From contig OZ244932.1 of assembly GCA_965222205.1 (NCBI GenBank), positions 3,348,001 through 3,412,000 of the forward strand: a stretch of 64,000 nt of DNA, written 5' to 3'. Positions 49,527 through 58,281 of this stretch are shown here, piece by piece. The translations under genes were made by a program, and so were the position numbers. This DNA comes from RHLJ01 sp965222205. Its GTDB lineage: Bacteria > Bacteroidota > Rhodothermia > Balneolales > Balneolaceae. Under the pieces are notes generated by a model. That model had not been told where the DNA came from. It did no database searches and was given only the letters and a program-made list of their open reading frames with translations. Every line of letters begins with the position of its first letter. The stretch's first letter is position 1.

Positions 49527-49606
49527 GTCATTCCCGCGAAGGCGGGAATCCGGATTCACACAAAAAGAACTGGTAAAACTGTCATCCCTGTTTTAGTACG
49601 GATGAA
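49527..49606. repeat. GTCAT-class repeat upstream of hutH
   Basis: GTCATTCCCGC-GAAG-GCGGGAAT hairpin (arms 49530-49537 and 49542-49549), followed by a second GTCATCC...GGATGAA pair (49581-49606). The last ends 19 bp before the hutH start, so it could influence hut expression. Confidence 0.6.
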
Positions 49607-49624
49607 TTTATTAGAAAGGTAATT

Positions 49625-51193
49625 ATGAACACATTCAAATTCGGAACGGATACTCTAACCGTTCAAAATCTTGTAGATATTTGCCAGGGAAATGCAGGAG
49701 TATCACTTGATGAAGAAGCCAGAGAAAAAATAAGAAAGAGCTCCGGGTATGTTGAAAAAATTATAGAAAACGGGGATGTAGTTTATGGAGTAAATACAGG
49801 CTTTGGTCCTCTTTGCAATACGGTAATTTCAAAAGAGAACACGGCAAAACTTCAGGATAATATTCTTAGAAGTCATAGTGTGGGTGTAGGAGAACCGATT
49901 TCAGCTGAAATAGCAAAAGCCATGATGGTGCTCAAGGTTCATAATCTGAGCATGGGTTTTTCGGGGATTCAGGAATCGACGTTGGATCGCATCATATTTT
50001 TTATTCAAAATGATATTATCCCGATTGTACCTGAGCAAGGCTCCGTAGGCGCTTCAGGAGATTTAGCTCCTTTGGCTCATTTATTTTTACCCCTCATTGG
50101 TTTAGGAGAAGTGATTTATAAAGGGGAGCGAAAGGATACGGCCACAGTCTATTCCGAACTGGGACTAGAGCCACTTCAACTGAAAGCAAAAGAAGGCCTC
50201 GCTCTTATTAACGGAACTCAGTTTATAGCGGCTCATGCTGCCTGTGCGGTTTATCGAATGCATCACGCGCTGAATACAGCTGACATTATCGGGGCAATGA
50301 GTCTTGAAGGAGCGCTTGGAAGTGTTAGCCCGTTTTTAGAAAAACTACATAAAATCAGACCATTTGGTGGCTCACTGTTAGTAGCCCGACGTTTGAGGGA
50401 GCTATTGAAGGACTCCGGAATGGTTCAGTCTCACGCAAACTGCGGCAGGGTACAGGACCCGTATTCCATCCGTTGTATTCCGCAGGTTCACGGATCATCC
50501 AGAAATGCCTGGTTACATGTGAAGCAATTAGTTGATGTGGAGATGAACTCTGTTACCGATAACCCGATCATTCTTTCAGAAAAAGAAACCATAAGTGGTG
50601 GAAATTTTCATGGACAGCCACTAGCACTTCCATGTGACTACCTAACTCTGGCAGCACATGAAATTGGAAACATATCAGACCGAAGGATTTATTTACTGTT
50701 AGAAGGCGGGCATGAAGGTCTCCCAAAATTACTAATGGATGAAATTGGTCTGAACTCGGGATTTATGATTCCTCAATACACTTCGGCGGCTTTGGTGAGC
50801 GAAAATAAAGCCCTTTGTTTTCCAGCATCAGCGGATAGCATTCCAACGTCACTGGGTCAGGAAGACCATGTAAGTATGGGCTCCATCAGCTCAAGAAAAC
50901 TAAATCAGGTGATTGGAAATCTGGAGCAGATTCTGGCGATTGAACTGGTAACGGCAGCTCAGGCTTTTGATTTTCGCAGACCGATGAAATCAGGAGTAAT
51001 CCTGGAAGCCTGTCACGAAATGGTTCGGGATCACATCGATCACGCAGACAATGACCGTGTATTTGCAGATGATATCGCCAAAGCGCACGAAATAATCAAA
51101 AATTATAAACTCACACAGCTTGCCGAAGATGTAGCAGGCCAGCATAATATCGACTTAAACGGAACCTATGATGAACTATTCCGACTTTCTTAA
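49625..51193 (+). CDS. hutH: Histidine ammonia-lyase
   Basis: A 522-residue enzyme that deaminates histidine to urocanate, the first step of the Hut pathway. The MIO cofactor forms from Ala-Ser-Gly at 143-145 within GSVGASGDLAPL. Other motifs are YGVNTGFGPL, the substrate loop SRNAWLHVKQL and VTDNPI. It starts at ATG 49625 after AGAAAGG. It overlaps hutU by 26 bp in a different frame, indicating co-translation. It is the first gene of hutH-hutU-hutI-hutG. Confidence 0.97.
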   Translation: MNTFKFGTDTLTVQNLVDICQGNAGVSLDEEAREKIRKSSGYVEKIIENGDVVYGVNTGFGPLCNTVISKENTAKLQDNILRSHSVGVGEPISAEIAKAMMVLKVHNLSMGFSGIQESTLDRIIFFIQNDIIPIVPEQGSVGASGDLAPLAHLFLPLIGLGEVIYKGERKDTATVYSELGLEPLQLKAKEGLALINGTQFIAAHAACAVYRMHHALNTADIIGAMSLEGALGSVSPFLEKLHKIRPFGGSLLVARRLRELLKDSGMVQSHANCGRVQDPYSIRCIPQVHGSSRNAWLHVKQLVDVEMNSVTDNPIILSEKETISGGNFHGQPLALPCDYLTLAAHEIGNISDRRIYLLLEGGHEGLPKLLMDEIGLNSGFMIPQYTSAALVSENKALCFPASADSIPTSLGQEDHVSMGSISSRKLNQVIGNLEQILAIELVTAAQAFDFRRPMKSGVILEACHEMVRDHIDHADNDRVFADDIAKAHEIIKNYKLTQLAEDVAGQHNIDLNGTYDELFRLS

Positions 51194-52841
51194 TACCTAC
51201 GCATCGCATCCCAATTACAAAGCGCCAACCGGAAGTAAGCTTAACGCCAAGAGCTGGCAGACGGAAGCACCACTTCGCATGCTGCTCAATAATCTGGATC
51301 AGGATGTGGCTGAAAATCCCGAGGAATTTATTGTTTATGGAGGAAACGGTCAGGCCGTTAGAAACAGAGAGGCTCTGGAGAAAATCGTCAAAACCTTGAT
51401 GGAGCTGGATGAAAATCACAGCATGTTGGTACAGTCCGGGAAACCTGTGGGTATTGTTCGAACACATCCCGAAGCTCCTCGTGTGTTGATCGCAAACAGT
51501 AATTTAGTTCCGGAATGGGCGAACTGGAATCACTTCAATGATCTCAAAGAAAAAGGGTTGTTGATGTACGGTCAGATGACTGCGGGTTCCTGGATTTATA
51601 TCGGGACACAGGGAATTCTTCAGGGAACTTATGAGACCTTTGTGGCTTGCGGGGAAAAACACTTTGGAGGAGATCTACGGGGAAAGCTGCTGGTAACGGG
51701 TGGAATCGGAGGAATGGGAGGTGCTCAGCCTCTTGCAGCTACCATGGCAGGAGCTACCTTTCTGGGAGTTGATGTAGACCCCGAACGGATAAAGAAGCGA
51801 CTAAAAACCCGATACATTGATAGGATGACCCATTCCTATGACGAGGCCATTAAGTGGGTGATGGAAGCTAAAGAAAAGAAGGAAAATCTATCTGTAGGAT
51901 TAGTGAGCGATATCGGAGATGTTTTGGAAAAACTCATTGAAGATGGAATCACTCCGGATGTCTTAACCGATCAAACCTCAGCGCATGATCCCCTGAATGG
52001 ATATGTACCACATGGCATTACCTTTGAGGAAGCGTTGAAACTTCGTAAGTCTGACCCAAAGGAGTATGAGAGCCGTTCAATTAAAAGCATGGCTCGGCAT
52101 GTCAGACACATGTTAACTCTCAAAGATCGTGGAGCCATTACCTTCGATTATGGCAATAACCTTCGGGCTTATGCAAAGCAGGGCGGAGTAGAAAACGCAT
52201 TCGACTTTCCGGGCTTTGTACCGGCTTATATTCGACCGCTTTTTTGTGAAGGCAAAGGGCCGTTTCGCTGGGCAGCTCTCTCTGGTGATCCCGAGGATAT
52301 TTATGTAACCGATCAGGCATTAATGGAAGCTTTTCCTGAAAACAAGAATATGATCAACTGGTTAGAGGAAGCCAAAGATAAAGTAGCTTTTCAGGGTCTT
52401 CCCTGCCGTATATGCTGGCTGGGGATGGGTGAAAGAGAAAAAGCCGGACTCATTTTTAATGATCTGGTGAGAACCGGAAAAGTAAAAGCCCCGATAGTAA
52501 TAGGACGGGACCACCTCGATTGCGGGTCGGTCGCATCCCCAAACAGAGAAACAGAAGGCATGAAAGACGGGACGGATGCGGTAAGTGACTGGCCGTTGCT
52601 GAATCTTCTTTCAAACGCATCGGGTGGAGCTACTTGGGTTAGTTTTCATCACGGAGGAGGTGTAGGAATGGGTTTTAGCCAACATGCAGGAATGGTGGTA
52701 TTAGCAGATGGAACAGACAGAGCGGAACGATGCCTGAAAAGAGTGCTTCATAACGATCCGGCAATGGGTATTTTCCGCCATCATGATGCCGGTTATGAAG
52801 AAGCAACTGAGGTTGGGAAAACTCATGATCTTATAATTTAA
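51168..52841 (+). CDS. hutU: Urocanate hydratase
   Basis: A 557-residue NAD+-dependent enzyme converting urocanate to imidazolonepropionate. Landmarks: the N-terminal GKPVGIVRTHPEAPRVLIAN, the NAD-binding VTGGIGGMGGAQPLA, the CRICWLGMGER segment and the conserved HHGGGVGMGFSQHAG near the C-terminus. ATG 51168 (or the next ATG at 51171) lies inside the end of hutH. A hairpin with a short T-run follows the gene. Confidence 0.97.
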   Translation: MMNYSDFLNTYASHPNYKAPTGSKLNAKSWQTEAPLRMLLNNLDQDVAENPEEFIVYGGNGQAVRNREALEKIVKTLMELDENHSMLVQSGKPVGIVRTHPEAPRVLIANSNLVPEWANWNHFNDLKEKGLLMYGQMTAGSWIYIGTQGILQGTYETFVACGEKHFGGDLRGKLLVTGGIGGMGGAQPLAATMAGATFLGVDVDPERIKKRLKTRYIDRMTHSYDEAIKWVMEAKEKKENLSVGLVSDIGDVLEKLIEDGITPDVLTDQTSAHDPLNGYVPHGITFEEALKLRKSDPKEYESRSIKSMARHVRHMLTLKDRGAITFDYGNNLRAYAKQGGVENAFDFPGFVPAYIRPLFCEGKGPFRWAALSGDPEDIYVTDQALMEAFPENKNMINWLEEAKDKVAFQGLPCRICWLGMGEREKAGLIFNDLVRTGKVKAPIVIGRDHLDCGSVASPNRETEGMKDGTDAVSDWPLLNLLSNASGGATWVSFHHGGGVGMGFSQHAGMVVLADGTDRAERCLKRVLHNDPAMGIFRHHDAGYEEATEVGKTHDLII

Positions 52842-52873
52842 CATGAATCATTTAAGTTTAAGACCTCCTCTGT

Positions 52874-52902
52874 CTCCTCCTTCAAAAGGAGGAGAGCTTT
52901 TT
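52874..52902 (+). terminator. Terminator-like hairpin between hutU and hutI
   Basis: CTCCTCCTT/AAGGAGGAG (52874-52882 with 52886-52894), 3-nt loop, then AGCTTTTT. The T-run is short, and the sequence also resembles dispersed intergenic repeats, so termination may be partial. Confidence 0.4.
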
Positions 52903-53117
52903 AATTCAATGCATCTCAAATTATAAACAACGAGTCCTTCCCCTTACTAAGGAGAAGACAGAAGGGGTCAAAATACTATGAGCTTAAATTGAAAAGTGAT
53001 TTATATAATTAATAAAGTCATTCCACAGCGTAAGCCGGAATCTAGATCTTTTAAATTAAATCGAGATTCCTGCCTTCGCAGGAATGAGGTAGAGAAAAAT
53101 TATAAGTGCAGTAAAAA
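52903..53117. repeat. GTCAT-class repeat and palindrome between hutU and hutI
   Basis: The gap contains GTCATTCC (53017-53024), a GCCGGAATCTAGATC segment and a terminal hairpin ATTCCTGC-CTTC-GCAGGAAT (53066-53085). No gene is visible. Confidence 0.55.
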
Positions 53118-54356
53118 ATGAGTAAAAAAACACTATACGGTCCTTTTTCTCAACTACTCACGATGAACGGATTACCGATGAAAGGTCCGTTGAAAGATGG
53201 GCAGTTAGAGGTTATATCTGATGCTGGAATTGTCGTTCAGAATGGGAAGATTTTGGAACTAGGTAGTTATTCAGAATTAAAAACTATTCATTCTGGAGCT
53301 ACAAAGAAACTCAATAACATTTCTGATCAAGTTACCCTACCCGCTTTTGTGGATTGCCACTCCCATATTTGCTGGGGCGGAAACCGAATTAATGATTACG
53401 CACTTCGTGTTGCCGGAAAATCCTATCTTGAAATAGCCGCGGCTGGAGGCGGGATTATGGACACGGTTACAGAAACCCGATTAGCTTCAAAAGAGGAATT
53501 AATTAAGGGAATTCTGGAAAGAGCCGATCAACATATCCGGCGGGGTATTGCTACTATAGAAGTGAAATCGGGATATGGTTTGACTCTGAATGAGGAGTTG
53601 AAAATGCTGGAATGCATTAAGGAAGCAAATACCCGGACAGAAGCCGAACTAATTCCAACCTTTCTTGGTGCCCACATCAAGCCAAAAGAATTTGAAGGCT
53701 CGCATAAAGAGTATCTGGACTTTTTACTACGAGAGGTTGTTCCTGAAATCCGGGAAAAAGATCTGGCTAAACGTGCGGACATCTTTGTAGAAGAAGGGGC
53801 TTTTGGGATAGAGGAATCAAGAGAATATGCCGAAAAATTGATTGAGCTTGGGTTTGATATGACGATGCACGTTGATCAGTTTCATTCGGGCGGATCAAAA
53901 ATGGCAAACGAATTAGGTTGTGTCTCAGCTGATCATTTGGAATTCACGGACGATAAAAGCGTTAAAGCATTTGCTGATTCTGAAACCGTAGCTGTTGCTT
54001 TACCCGGAGCATCGCTTGGTCTTGGAATGAAATTCACTCCCGCCCGAAAACTTCTGGATGCAGGAGCTTCACTGGCAATAGCAACAGACTGGAATCCCGG
54101 CTCGGCTCCCATGGGAGATTTAATCACTCAGGCTTCTGTTCTGGGTGCATCCGAAAAGCTTACCATAGCAGAAACACTTGCAGCGATCACTTTCAGGGCT
54201 GCGTTTGCATTGCGAATTGAAGGAGGCGTAATAAAAGAAAATAGTCCGGCAGCTTTCACTGTTTTTGAAACCAGTGACTTCAGAGATATCTTTTATCAAC
54301 AAGGTCAGTTGAAGCCTGCGGCTAACATAATTAACGGGGAATGCTTTGAGTTTTAA
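53118..54356 (+). CDS. hutI: Imidazolonepropionase
   Basis: A 412-residue amidohydrolase that opens the imidazolone ring to N-formimidoyl-glutamate. Metal and substrate motifs are FVDCHSHICWGG (the Hut version of HxH), the AAGGGIMDTV loop, TFLGAHIKPKEF, MHVDQFHSGG and ATDWNPGSAPMGDL. The start is ATG 53118, and the 3' end overlaps hutG. A repeat-filled 276-bp gap separates it from hutU, so hutIG may have some independent expression. Confidence 0.96.
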   Translation: MSKKTLYGPFSQLLTMNGLPMKGPLKDGQLEVISDAGIVVQNGKILELGSYSELKTIHSGATKKLNNISDQVTLPAFVDCHSHICWGGNRINDYALRVAGKSYLEIAAAGGGIMDTVTETRLASKEELIKGILERADQHIRRGIATIEVKSGYGLTLNEELKMLECIKEANTRTEAELIPTFLGAHIKPKEFEGSHKEYLDFLLREVVPEIREKDLAKRADIFVEEGAFGIEESREYAEKLIELGFDMTMHVDQFHSGGSKMANELGCVSADHLEFTDDKSVKAFADSETVAVALPGASLGLGMKFTPARKLLDAGASLAIATDWNPGSAPMGDLITQASVLGASEKLTIAETLAAITFRAAFALRIEGGVIKENSPAAFTVFETSDFRDIFYQQGQLKPAANIINGECFEF

Positions 54357-55311
54357 ATCGGATCTTTATAAGGCTGCTGATGCTTCTTTATGGGAAGGTC
54401 GCGTAGACTCAGAAACAGATCGAGATCAATTTAGGTATCATCAAATTGTTGAGATGGCAGATTTAGCTTCTTCTATTCCAACAAGCCAAACTACGCTTCT
54501 TGGGTTTGCAAGTGATGTGGGTGTTAAAAGAAATGGTGGCAGAATCGGAGCTTCTCGGGGGCCGGACTATTTTCGCTCCTCCATTGGTTCGCTATGCTGG
54601 CATGGCGGTGATAGTTTTTACGATGCAGGTGATATCACTCCAAAGGATAATAATCTGGAATCGGCACAGCAAGAACTTGGTAAAACAATTCACCTTCTTT
54701 TGGGCGCAGGAAATAAACCGGTAATTATTGGAGGCGGACACGAAACCGCATTCGGACACTTTTTAGGGATCGCATCTTTTCTGAAAGAAACTCAAGCCGA
54801 AGTAAAGCTGGGAATTCTGAATATAGACGCTCATTTTGATTTACGCCCGCACAATGTAGAAGCTCACTCCGGTTCGCCGTTCTTACAGGCTCATGAACAT
54901 GCTAAAGAGAATGATCTCGATCTGAAATATTTCGTGTATGGAATCAACCGGGATAACAATACCCCATCACTTTTTAACACTGCTGAAGAACTGGGTGTTC
55001 GTTACTGTGAAAATGTTCAAGTGATGAATTCAGAATCTGAATGTTTGAAAAATGTTGAGCAATTCATACAGTCAAGAACACACATTTATCTAACCATTTG
55101 TCTTGATGTTTTTAACGCGGGTATTGCTCCCGGTGTAAGTGCGCCTGCCTGGAATGGAATCGATTTGATTCATGCCCTGAATGTAATTGATACAGTAAAA
55201 AATTCAGAGAAGCTAATCTCAGCAGATATTTGTGAGTTGAATCCTCTGTACGATGAATACGAAAAGACCGTGAAATTAACGGGATCTTTATTTAGTAAGT
55301 TGATCAGGTAA
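54346..55311 (+). CDS. hutG: Formimidoylglutamase (arginase family)
   Basis: A 321-residue ureohydrolase giving glutamate and formamide, the last Hut step. The start is TTG at 54346, backed by an ACGGGGA ribosome site and by the conserved N-terminal SLWEGRVDSETDRDQFRYHQ, which a later ATG would lose. Metal motifs are GGGHETAFGH and NIDAHFDLRPH. The third motif reads LTICLDVFNAGIAPGVSAP, where the first aspartate of the usual DxD is cysteine. The gene overlaps hutI by 11 bp and the convergent EamA gene by 24 bp. Confidence 0.92.
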   Translation: MSFKSDLYKAADASLWEGRVDSETDRDQFRYHQIVEMADLASSIPTSQTTLLGFASDVGVKRNGGRIGASRGPDYFRSSIGSLCWHGGDSFYDAGDITPKDNNLESAQQELGKTIHLLLGAGNKPVIIGGGHETAFGHFLGIASFLKETQAEVKLGILNIDAHFDLRPHNVEAHSGSPFLQAHEHAKENDLDLKYFVYGINRDNNTPSLFNTAEELGVRYCENVQVMNSESECLKNVEQFIQSRTHIYLTICLDVFNAGIAPGVSAPAWNGIDLIHALNVIDTVKNSEKLISADICELNPLYDEYEKTVKLTGSLFSKLIR

Positions 55312-56247
55312 ATTTTCTTCAAGCACTTCGGTGGGAACTTTCATCTCAGGTACTCTTGGAAATGAATCCTTAGCTTTTTTGGACGACCGCAAAGCAACAA
55401 CATTTCCTACTAAAATTAGACCTGCTCCCGACAAGCTATTTGACGACCATTGGTAATCTTCAAAGATCGTAGATATAACCAAGGCAATTACAGGGGCAAT
55501 TACCGATACATAAGCTGCTTTTCCGGCTCCGATGTTTCCGATTAAGGTAAGGTAAGCACCAAAAGCGATTACCGATCCAAAAATAGCCAGGTACAACAGG
55601 GATGAAACGTAGGATATATCGGTAATAAAAGTCATTTCCTTGCCATTGATGATAGCGATCAAAAACATTGCAAGAGCACCGTAGGTCATTCCATAAGCAT
55701 TAGAAGAGATTACAGGAATTCCTGCCTTTTGATTTCTAGCTGAGGTGATATTTCCAAGAGAAGCAATGTATGTTCCAACAACCGCGAGTACCAATCCGAT
55801 AATCTTTCCATCAGAAAATGAAAAATGGCTAAGATCCTGCTTAAAGATCAAACTGGTTCCAATTAATCCAAGGAGCCCACCAAGAATTACTTTTAGCTCA
55901 ATTGGAGCTTTAAGAAAGATACGCGCGTTAATAATATTCATGAAGACTAGCAGTGAGAAAAGTAAACCCACCAAACCACTGGTTACATATAGTTCGGCGG
56001 AATACATGCACCAGTAATTAAAACCAAATAACAGCAGCCCCTGAAGCAGGATAAATCCATGCTCTTTTTTCGAGAAATCTAGTTTAAGACCCCAGATTTT
56101 AGATACGACCAACATCAGTACTCCGGCAATAGCAAAGCGATAAGCAACCGAATATATGGGATCGACATCTCCTATTTGAAATGTGATTACATACCATGTA
56201 GAACCCCAGATCAAAACAGGGGTTAAAAACAGGAAAACATTTTTCAT
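55288..56247 (-). CDS. EamA/DMT family transporter
   Basis: A 319-residue membrane protein with ten hydrophobic helices in two EamA halves. The first half begins VFLFLTPVLIWGSTWYVITF and the second VLAVVGTYIASLGNITSARN. A hydrophilic C-terminal tail follows. It is a drug/metabolite exporter family; substrate unknown. Its 3' end overlaps hutG on the opposite strand. Confidence 0.9.
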   Translation of the reverse strand: MKNVFLFLTPVLIWGSTWYVITFQIGDVDPIYSVAYRFAIAGVLMLVVSKIWGLKLDFSKKEHGFILLQGLLLFGFNYWCMYSAELYVTSGLVGLLFSLLVFMNIINARIFLKAPIELKVILGGLLGLIGTSLIFKQDLSHFSFSDGKIIGLVLAVVGTYIASLGNITSARNQKAGIPVISSNAYGMTYGALAMFLIAIINGKEMTFITDISYVSSLLYLAIFGSVIAFGAYLTLIGNIGAGKAAYVSVIAPVIALVISTIFEDYQWSSNSLSGAGLILVGNVVALRSSKKAKDSFPRVPEMKVPTEVLEENLPDQLTK

Positions 56248-56341
56248 AGCCGCAAGCTGTCAGAGAATGATTAGCAGTGGACAAATACGAACTGCGAATG
56301 TAGATAGAAAAACGGAAATGATTTAATAAAAGTGATGAGTA

Positions 56342-57076
56342 CTATTTATTAATTGATGCCAGTGCCGCGCCGATGATGCCGGCATGATTTCGGCTTGCAG
56401 CAGGAACTACTTTGGCTTCTACATTCAGATATTCTTTAAAGTAATCGAACTCTTTACTTACTCCACCTCCGATAATGAATAAATCAGGGTAGCATAACTC
56501 TTCAATAAGCTGAAGATATTCATCGACTCTTTTTCCCCAGACCTCCCAACTAAGCCCTTCATTCTCACGAACAGAATTTGCTGCGTAGTGTTCCGCTTTC
56601 ATTCCGTTAATAGTAATGTGCCCTAATTCGGTATTTGGAACCAAAACCCCATCCCTGAAAATTGCAGTACCAATGCCGGTTCCAAATGCTGCCATAAATT
56701 TAGTACCCTTTACTCCGAATCCGGCACCAAAATTCATTTCTGCAAATGCAGCAGCATCCACATCATTTACCAAATGAGTAGGACAGCCAGTCGCTTCCTC
56801 AATCTGAGCCGATGCATTAACCCCAATCCATGAGGCATCAATATTTGATGCGGTTTTTATGATTTCATTCACCACTGCTGCCGGAAATCCACAACCAATG
56901 GGTCCTTTCCATTTATGGTATTCCACGATTTCTACAATTACATCAATTACAGCTTCCGGGGTAGCCGGTTGCGGGGTAACTATGCGGTGTCGCTCAGTAA
57001 CGAGCTCCCCTTTTGAAGTATCAACAATAGCCCCTTTTATTCCCGATCCGCCAACATCTATTCCTAAAATCTCCAT
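56342..57076 (-). CDS. ppgK: ROK family polyphosphate-dependent glucokinase
   Basis: A 244-residue sugar kinase. GIDVGGSGIKGAIVDT is the phosphate-1 loop, GPIGCGFPAAV the sugar-contact region, HLVNDVDAAAFAE carries catalytic Asp105, AAFGTGIGTAIF is phosphate-2, and VPNTELGHITING follows. Size and motifs fit the PPGK group, which phosphorylates glucose from polyphosphate and/or ATP. A degenerate paralogue is at 43825-44571. It is a single gene, about 95 bp from the EamA gene. Confidence 0.88.
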   Translation of the reverse strand: MEILGIDVGGSGIKGAIVDTSKGELVTERHRIVTPQPATPEAVIDVIVEIVEYHKWKGPIGCGFPAAVVNEIIKTASNIDASWIGVNASAQIEEATGCPTHLVNDVDAAAFAEMNFGAGFGVKGTKFMAAFGTGIGTAIFRDGVLVPNTELGHITINGMKAEHYAANSVRENEGLSWEVWGKRVDEYLQLIEELCYPDLFIIGGGVSKEFDYFKEYLNVEAKVVPAASRNHAGIIGAALASINK

Positions 57077-57256
57077 TTTGCTACATTTTATCTTTAACAG
57101 TAAATATGGTTGCTAGTATGCAGCATAATTTAGAATCGTCCAAAAAGAATCTGTTTTTTTGAAAACCATTCTTGATTTTGTCACTAAAAATGAACTCTAT
57201 TAATGATAAATAAAGTTTATATTCTTAGTATATACAACCGTGTTAGGGAGAACATA

Positions 57257-57691
57257 ATGAACGTATTTCAAACCAATAGAATAGCAGCTTTACTAGCATT
57301 ATTATTTACGATATCAGTACTTACAAACTGTACATCTACAAATAAACTTAGCAGTGGCGGTAATGTTGGTAATTCGGCTTCCATAGAAGAAGCTAAAAAT
57401 TATGATGAGTCAAAAGATCTGACGGAACATCTGTCTGAGATATCAGGAATAAGAGTACAAGGTTCGGGTGCTGAAGCAAGGGTAAGAATCAGAGGTGGTC
57501 AGAATAGTATGAGTTTAAGCAGCGAGCCACTTTATGTAGTAAACAATACTCCAATAAATGGTGGATACGGAGTTTTATATGGATTGGTGGATGTAGGGAG
57601 TATTGTTTCAATCAAGGTTCTAAAAGGTGCAGACGCCTCTATGTATGGTTCGAGAGGTAGTAATGGTGTGATTGAGATAGTAACACGCTAA
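57257..57691 (+). CDS. Lipoprotein consisting of a TonB plug domain only
   Basis: A 144-residue protein. The ATG at 57257 follows AGGGAG and gives a lipoprotein leader ending ISVLTNC. The rest is a complete plug domain like the N-terminal plug of SusC/TonB-dependent receptors: LTEHLSEISGIRVQGSGAEA, VRIRGGQNSMSLSSEPLYVV, SIVSIKVLKGADASMYGSRG then GVIEIVTR, where plugs normally end. No beta-barrel follows; a stop and a convergent gene come at once. No TonB box is seen. Confidence 0.8.
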   Translation: MNVFQTNRIAALLALLFTISVLTNCTSTNKLSSGGNVGNSASIEEAKNYDESKDLTEHLSEISGIRVQGSGAEARVRIRGGQNSMSLSSEPLYVVNNTPINGGYGVLYGLVDVGSIVSIKVLKGADASMYGSRGSNGVIEIVTR

Positions 57692-57695
57692 AGAT

Positions 57696-58028
57696 TTAAC
57701 CCATACAGTCTACACATCTTGTGGTTTGGGGCATATATTCGAGTCGGCCGAAAGGGATTTCCTTGCCACATTTCTGACATAGCCCTAACTCTTTGCTGTC
57801 TGAGTTTTCAGAAATTCGCTCAAGTCGCTTAAGCATTTTCTTTTTATCCCGTAAAGAAGCTTCATTAATAGTTTTATTGTTGATGGCATCCATCCGGGAA
57901 ACCCTTCCAATGGCAGCATCTAACGGAATAGGTTTGGTAAGCTCAATCAATTCTGCTATTTCTTCTTTAAGACTCGAAATCTTTTCAAGAATAATAGCTT
58001 TGAGTTCTTCTTTTTCTTCGGGTGTCAT
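57696..58028 (-). CDS. TraR/DksA-type zinc-finger protein
   Basis: A 110-residue protein with an N-terminal coiled coil (about 1-75) and a C-terminal four-cysteine zinc finger, LCQKCGKEIPFGRLEYMP...CVDCMG, as in DksA/TraR. The coiled-coil tip has DAAIGRVSRMD, typical of the short DksA-like subgroup rather than the DxxDxA tip of classical DksA. It is likely an RNA polymerase secondary-channel regulator or a related stress protein. Single gene, convergent with the plug lipoprotein 4 bp away. Confidence 0.9.
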   Translation of the reverse strand: MTPEEKEELKAIILEKISSLKEEIAELIELTKPIPLDAAIGRVSRMDAINNKTINEASLRDKKKMLKRLERISENSDSKELGLCQKCGKEIPFGRLEYMPQTTRCVDCMG

Positions 58029-58281
58029 TAGAGCCTTTATTTTATTGAGGGCTATTCTAGTCCGATAATAATAATAAAAAAATACTTAGCAGACGGTGAC
58101 TATAGCTTGTGCTTTCCTATACTACATCAGGTAGGAACCTAGTATTTGAATATCAGTAATGCGATGTGAAACTAAAGCGCTGAAATAAATTGTCTGATAA
58201 AGGCGCCTTATTAACCTTATATCAAGGAAAATCCGGTTTTTTTTCTTTTATTAAGACGGTCTAATCTTTGGGTGGGGTACT

